This document shows, piece by piece, positions 58,359 to 64,000 of a DNA stretch of 64,000 bases. Origin of the DNA: Enoplolaimus lenunculus (Eukaryota; Nematoda; Enoplea; Enoplida; Thoracostomopsidae); contig JASANG010002284.1 in assembly GCA_030248215.1 (NCBI GenBank), forward strand, positions 1 through 64,000, written 5' to 3'. The stretch's first letter is position 1; every line of letters starts with the position of its first letter. The translations under genes and the position numbers were made by a program. The notes beneath the pieces were generated by a model, which saw nothing but the letters and a program-made list of their open reading frames with translations, ran no database searches and was not told where the DNA came from.

Positions 58359-61124
58359 ATGACCTTGTTTAACTTAGCGGTCTTATCACAAGCCCGCAGC
58401 AAGCGCCATAATTCAATCGTAGCTAGCGGCGTTATTTCCATATGCAAATTAGGGACGTTTCTAACAATTTTAACAACGCCGTTCGCTTCGAGTTACCCAA
58501 ATGGAGCTCCCTGCTCAGCGGTCGAGTCAATGGAACCCGATAGCGCCGCCCACGCGAGCAATGGTAGTCAGTCGTTTTTGACTAATCCGCCTAAATTTCG
58601 GCTCAGAGTACTGGATTACAGAGGTTTGGCCGTGAAGACGTTTAAGCCGGGTGTTAATTATACTGGTAAGTTAAGATACGCATCTGGTAGGCAGGGGTCA
58701 GAACGGTTCACCCTCTTAGAAAGTTTTACTACCCATGGTACAATTTGACTCAGCTTAGAAAGTATGCAACATTAGCAATCTGGTATAGGTTTTGAGTAGG
58801 TTACATGCTAAAGAGTTAATTTCTTGAGCTCTCTAACCACCACCACCCATGCCCACATTCGGCATCTATTGAATTGAATTCCAAATAGCTGATTTTAACA
58901 ACAAGTTGTGAAGAGTTGTTTTAAAAATAACTTTTAGGTGCAACCGAATAGGCTTGATCGTTCAGACTATTTTTTTACTTTCCCTATTAGGCTTACCCTT
59001 AGCCATAAGCTCAGACTACACTCACTCCCCTAAAAGTAACATTGGCCAGAATATTTTCTGTTCCGCGTCGACACTGTATAAACATAAGTTGGCGTGATTG
59101 TTTTTTTAGTTCGTATGACGGGAAGCCGAGCTTTCAAAGGATTCTTAATTCAGTCGTATCTCTTATATCCCGATGCTCAACTGAGTACGCCTGGCTACGC
59201 AATTGATGCTCACAAAGAAGCGTTGAAACTGAAAGTGGGACGATTTTATCCTGACAAATCGTGGCTTCGAATCGGGATCAAATATCAACGTTGTGGCACT
59301 CGGATATTCACCAACTCGATTACTCATTCAAAACCGAACAAAAAATATTACCTTAACGTCAAATGGTCTTCAGCTGAAACAGATGTATCGCAGTGTTCTT
59401 CTGGCGACACTTGTGCCGTGCAATTTGTGTAAGCTTAGATTTAGCTATTTTATTTTGCATTGCGACCTAAGGAAGGGCAACGAAAAAGAATCGTTTATAA
59501 CGGTCGGAACAGCTGCTTTTTATTGAATCATACAACTTTTGCACGCTTTCAACCAATAATTTTCGAAATTTGAACATTTTGTGATTAGGTAGTCTTAGGT
59601 TTAGGCTTGGGCTTAAGCATCTGTGGAGCAAAGTATACAAATGCCGAGTTATAATTGAAAATTGCCAATTGAAATTTAACATCTATTATATTTTAGTTGG
59701 TTTTTGGTGCCGCCGACAACCACCAGTTCTGTTACCAAGGCGTACATTGGTTTGGCTTATTATGAGACATAGAACCAGTTGCTCACTAAAAATTATACTA
59801 AAATTAAGTAAAACTGTTGCCGTATTAAATGTCGGTTTTACTTACTACGTCTGGTGCTTGGCAAAGTTTAACTTAATTCTAAGGAAACAAAAAGTTCTTA
59901 GCTTTACAATTACTTAATTAATCAGGAAATGACAGTAGTAGTTTTACTTAGATTATTTAAGCGAAAATTTACAAAAATATTTAGTAAAACTTAAAAAAGT
60001 TAGTAAAATATAACTAAATTATTTTAAGTAGAGTGTTTTACAGAGTGAAAAGCGAAAAGATATTGTTATCTTTGCAATTATGAAATTTTTTAAATTATCT
60101 GTAACTGACGATAAATAACGACAAGCATTTAAAAATATATCTTCTAGAACAGCTACTAGTAAGTTTAAATTGCATTTTTCAGCATTATCGGAAAGCTGTA
60201 ATATGGTGTCCAACCGGAATTTCAGACGTCAACTGTTTGAAGAGCACTGTACGGGCAGAATTTGAAATTTGAAATTTGAAATTAAAATTTATCAAAATTT
60301 GACTATATAATATTTGTTTCAGTGTGACTATCGTCGAAAGTAAACAAGTCTACTGGATTCGCTGGAAACCCAGTTCAGGATTGCTGCAGTTGACAAAATT
60401 GCAGCCACTTTCGCATACGTCAACAACAAACGCTGAGCTACGAACGCGCTACAGTCATTATCTTCCAACTAAACCAACTATTGCACCTTTAAAATTAGGA
60501 TCTTTGAGAGCGTCAACGTTACACAATTTTCCATTTCCTTTCGTTTCTTATGTCACCGCCCCAATATCTGCTGCAGTAACAGTTGCTCCAGTACGATCAC
60601 ATGCATTACCTGCATACCCAAATCCAACAGTACAAGTAATGATTGCAGCGATAGCAGGGGCAGCGGCAACAACGACAACAACAACAACAACAACAACCAC
60701 AACAACTCCAACTCCTACTCCAACTTCAACAGTAACTACGCAAAAAATTGAGGAAGTAATTACCATGACTCCAAACAGCAATTCACTGATTTGGTGGACG
60801 GCAATCCCAGGAAGACAACGTTCTCCATCTCCAGCTGTTTTACAAAAATCAAAAGTTTCTCGCGTTCAATTTAATCATGACACTTTGAATTCAAACGCTC
60901 AAATATCGAATATTCCTAAACTGCACCAAGTGGAACAACAACAAATACAGCAGCAGCAACAGCAGCGACAACAGCAGCAACATCAACAGCATCGAGAACA
61001 ACAACAACAACAACAGCAACAGAAGCAACAACAACAGCAGCAACAACAACATTATACAGGATTCATAAACCAACTAAGAGAGACACGTCGAAGAAGACTA
61101 AAGCAGTTGCAACAGAAGCAAGGA

Positions 61125-61169
<45 letters not shown>

Positions 61170-62537
61170 CTGCAACAACAAGAACAAAAACACCACAAAA
61201 GTAATACACATCGTAACTCTGCAACAACAATGTTCCTTGTTGAACCAGCAATTTTAATCGACGATAAATCAGGTCAAACTCAAGAGAACTCTCAGAATTG
61301 GAATTTGGCTAAAACGGAAACATTTATCAAATCACAAACTCAACACCAAGTTCCTCCGCGTACAGGTTATCCATTGCCGGAAGGCAATTTTCCTTTACTA
61401 AGGGGAAGTGATATGGAAGCGCAACTAGCGCAACGACAGCGCGTGGCAACCTTATTTTCTATTGAATCTCCTGGACAGAACAAAGAAAACCTAGAAGGAT
61501 GGTTTGCTGAAATTAATGCCCAGCAGGACACACCTAACTTTGAACCGGATTCGAATCCGAATATTAACGACAAGTTTAACCATTTATTTTCGACCCCAAA
61601 ACCTGTAAATTTCGACAGTTCAACCCAAGTTTATCCTATGACATTTGCTACGGTTACGCCCAACAATTTATTTACTGAGCCAGTCTCTTTTTTAGAAGTT
61701 ATTCAAACTGCTAAATTTGGTTCCGATTACGGAACTCCTATTGAACAACGCCCTCCACATTTACCAGCCACGAATATGCCAATTCAATTTCAACAAAACG
61801 ATGCCTTGCTAGACCTGAACGTCCCACCGGTTTTGCCAACAGCGATTCTTAGGCCAGATATTGCAGCTGCTGATTCTTTTCTACAAAGCGAAGTATCAAC
61901 CACTGCTTTTCCGTTGATTGCAGACGGTCGCGTACCGCCGGTCCAAAGCAGCCTTAGTCCCGACAACTTTACAGAATTAAGCGCCGAGTTCAGCCTTTCG
62001 TACGAGACACTCGATGACTTGTCTGAGTATTTGCGAAAAGTCGCAGCGAACAATGTTGGTATATTTCAGGAAAAACAACCACATTCCGAACGTCGACATT
62101 TTCTCAAAGAAATCGAGAGTCAAGAACGCAGTCTAGAGCGAACGCATAATTTCAACCAAGCGTCTACGCCGGTCACAGGGGCCGCGTTGTTAGAAGCGAC
62201 GCCTTACACGGCAAAAGTGCCTCCAGTATACGAAACTGCAAGCGAAATTTTTCCGCTTCAAATTTCAGAAGAAATCAAACTTGGAAGCGGTGAATCAGCA
62301 ATGCCTGGAGAGCGCAACGAACCCACGTTTGTTGTAGCTCCAGGAATGTTGAGTGGCCATTCAATTTCAAGAAGCGTTGAAATCAGCGAAGAACAACAAC
62401 GGCCAACAGTGACAACCCAAACAGGCCAAACTTCCACGCAATGGTCTACAACTGTTCTTCAGATCAACGCTAATTCAATGGAAGAAGGTAGGTATCGTTT
62501 AGTTCCTTACCGCATAAAGTACACCATGAGCAAGTGA
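58359..62537 (+). CDS. Reeler-domain protein with Thr- and Gln-rich tail
   Basis: The exons are 58359-58665, 59110-59428 and 60323-62537, in phase, giving 946 aa if the frame ends at the last stop. Residues about 22-44 are hydrophobic and can serve as a signal peptide, cut before SYPNGAPCSAVESM, where the reeler domain begins. The domain continues through FKGFLIQSY, THSKPNKKYYLNVKW and ends VVTIVESKQVYWIRWKP at about residue 221. Reeler domains occur in extracellular proteins such as reelin, spondin and ferric reductase-like proteins. No DOMON or cytochrome b561 part follows. The tail has a poly-Thr run (about 324-340) and long poly-Gln tracts (about 400-500), then low-complexity sequence without a known domain. 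A good donor (GTAGGT) at 62488 suggests that splicing may skip the last codons (see 62916-63094). The start could lie in an earlier exon. Confidence 0.87.
60666..61190 (+). repeat. Trinucleotide repeats coding poly-Thr and poly-Gln
   Basis: ACA/ACN runs (60666-60712) and CAA/CAG runs (60939-61190) lie inside exon 3 of the reeler gene. CAA and CAG are mixed, which usually limits length slippage. The antisense frames are poly-Leu and poly-Val artefacts. Confidence 0.9.
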
Positions 62538-62915
62538 GCGTGTAAACTGTGTAAGCGAAATGTGTAAGCGAAATAGGACACGATATGCAGTGTTTAACAA
62601 TTAATTTTATTTTAAACGTTTATGGACTATGCAAAATGTCTACTCATGCACGCAAACAGCTTCCCCCGATAGAGTCGACTTTCAATCCTAGCTTAGACTT
62701 GAGAATAGGCACAAAAATTTGCTGTGAATCTGTATTTATTAACCCTTTCACTCATCAGTTAGTAATAGGTTTTCAGACTCACTAACTATTGCAATTGTTG
62801 AACTCAAAATTGGTACACGAGTAGAGAAATCCGTATAAAAGCAAAAATGTGCTGATTTTGAGAATCAGCTTTCATTTGTTCGAAAGTCACAAGACCTATC
62901 ACCAACCGGTGACAG

Positions 62916-63094
62916 GTGCTACACATATTTCGGAATGCGAGCCCTGGATTCAACAGTGCCATCGTATATTTTATCGGTTTTCATTCGCAGTATTTCTGCG
63001 ATTTATTTCATTAATGTTCGGAACATTATTATCGCTATCGACTTTCATAATCACATTAAATTTGTTGTCAAACGTGACACTGAAACTGATGTAG
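62916..63094 (+). CDS. Possible alternative last exon of the reeler gene, with a membrane segment
   Basis: If exon 3 ends at 62487 (donor GTAGGT, phase 1), an acceptor at 62915 (ccggtgacag) restores the frame. The product gains 58 residues (ATHISECEPWIQQCHR, then a hydrophobic run FLRFISLMFGTLLSLSTFII) before a TAG at 63092-63094. That would turn a secreted protein into a membrane-anchored one of 989 aa. The acceptor has a poor pyrimidine tract, so this is a proposal. Confidence 0.3.
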
Positions 63095-64000
63095 GGCAGT
63101 GTCTCGTTATTGTCATTTGTGTTTTAAAAAACGGAAGATTTTCCAGATTGATTACCAAAAAAATACGTAATTTTCTACAATTGTACTTACGCGACAGGAG
63201 CAAATATGATCAGCAACAACACTTAAAAATATTTAAAATATGTGACCAGGTGACAGCCGAGTAAACGGATAGTAAAAACAAAATAACGGAAACGGAAACC
63301 GGATATGGAACCATAAAAGTTTAATTGCACATGTAATACTTCTTTTAAATCGAACAAGCGCAACTTTTTTGTAATGAACAATTGTCCGATTGATAGGTGA
63401 TACGACAATTTTTGATATGTTTATGGAAATAACGGAATTAGCGCTATTTCTCTAACGGAAACGCAACCGGAAACCGACATCAACTTTTACCGGAAACGGA
63501 TGTCAAGTTAAGAATGTAATTTGTGACCAGATCGTTCTGCATAACCCTGATGATTTAAAAAGTTTTTTCAGTTTGGTTAAAAAATTTTGTTTGGCCAAAA
63601 ATGATTGTTTTTCTCGCAATACAAATACAATTGTTTTTTTGCCTACGTTAAAATGGACGCAATAGCTTATTATTCTAGGGTGGTACTCAAACCTAGGCTC
63701 CCTCAAGAACTGACAAAACCAAAATTTAGTGTAAAGATTAAGCATACGCTAAAATGTGTTTATAGCTTCGCGCTCGCTTCGCTTGAAAACTTTTTTACTA
63801 TTATATATCGTGCGGCCTCCTATCAAACATTTCTGAATTTGTAACTAAACGAACAAATTTGTAAGTTTACATTTTTTAGTTAATATTAATGTCACGAACA
63901 TTACACGTCGTTTCTTGACAACATCCAATACATTTTTAGACGTATTTTTTAAACTATTGCAATTATACACTAGACTTCATGGCAACTCATCGGGCAGCAT
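63095..64000. other. 3' flank, no gene seen
   Basis: The region holds ccggaaacgg-type simple phrases (63280-63500) like those in the ccggaa MITEs, but without recognisable termini. No exon is supported. Confidence 0.5.

Noticed and set aside
60548-61251. Poly-Val and poly-Leu frames on the minus strand
   Set aside because: They are antisense shadows of the poly-Thr and poly-Gln codons of the reeler gene.
1-64000. LTR elements, virus-derived genes, LINE reverse transcriptase or a CRISPR array
   Set aside because: I looked for polymerase, integrase, capsid or envelope patterns and for evenly spaced repeats with unique spacers. None was seen; all mobile elements found are small and non-coding.

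Overview
This window is metazoan nuclear DNA: AT-rich, with many short exons bounded by GT/AG introns, long non-coding stretches, and a dense load of small non-autonomous transposable elements. An invertebrate is certain and a nematode is likely. The evidence for a nematode is that the SRSF1-like protein resembles C. elegans RSP-3 in the second RRM and the linker after it, and that many dispersed repeats carry runs of GCCTAA/TTAGGC, the nematode telomere hexamer. The nematode assignment is an inference and has not been tested by a search.

Layout. Positions 1-8.8 kb hold no gene I can name. There are three weak exon candidates (3349-3532 plus; 3952-4293 and 5043-5270 minus), a near-perfect palindromic MITE and several repeats. 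Positions 8811-12964 (+) encode an SRSF1/ASF-SF2 splicing factor in four coding exons; intron 1 holds a decayed tandem copy of exon 1. Positions 13-17.4 kb are mostly non-coding and contain three hAT-like MITEs with 7/8-matching 8-bp target duplications. Positions 17411-26082 (+) encode TAF6, the histone-fold/HEAT subunit of TFIID and SAGA; I traced 14 coding exons in one consistent reading phase. Positions 27996-44369 (+) encode an unrecognised 590-aa protein that is almost all coiled coil, in 17 phase-consistent exons including one of 29 nt. Its introns hold MITEs, a 460-bp tandem repeat and a 1.1-kb element with two 247-bp inverted arms. Positions 45088-45635 (-) hold an open exon resembling the end of a gustatory-receptor-like membrane protein, ending inside a MITE. 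Positions 48050-49319 (-) encode APC10/DOC1 of the anaphase-promoting complex. Positions 49.3-58.3 kb are gene-poor repeats, including two tRNA-derived SINE-like copies. Positions 58359-62537 (+) encode a reeler-domain protein with a long Thr/Gln-rich tail; an alternative final exon at 62916-63094 would add a possible membrane segment.

The genes are housekeeping (splicing, transcription initiation, cell cycle) plus one secreted or surface protein and one probable structural coiled-coil protein. They do not form a pathway, and nothing suggests an operon. I saw no rRNA, CRISPR, LTR element or virus-derived gene. The most distinctive features are the uncharacterised coiled-coil gene and the MITE families, above all those that carry telomere-type hexamers.
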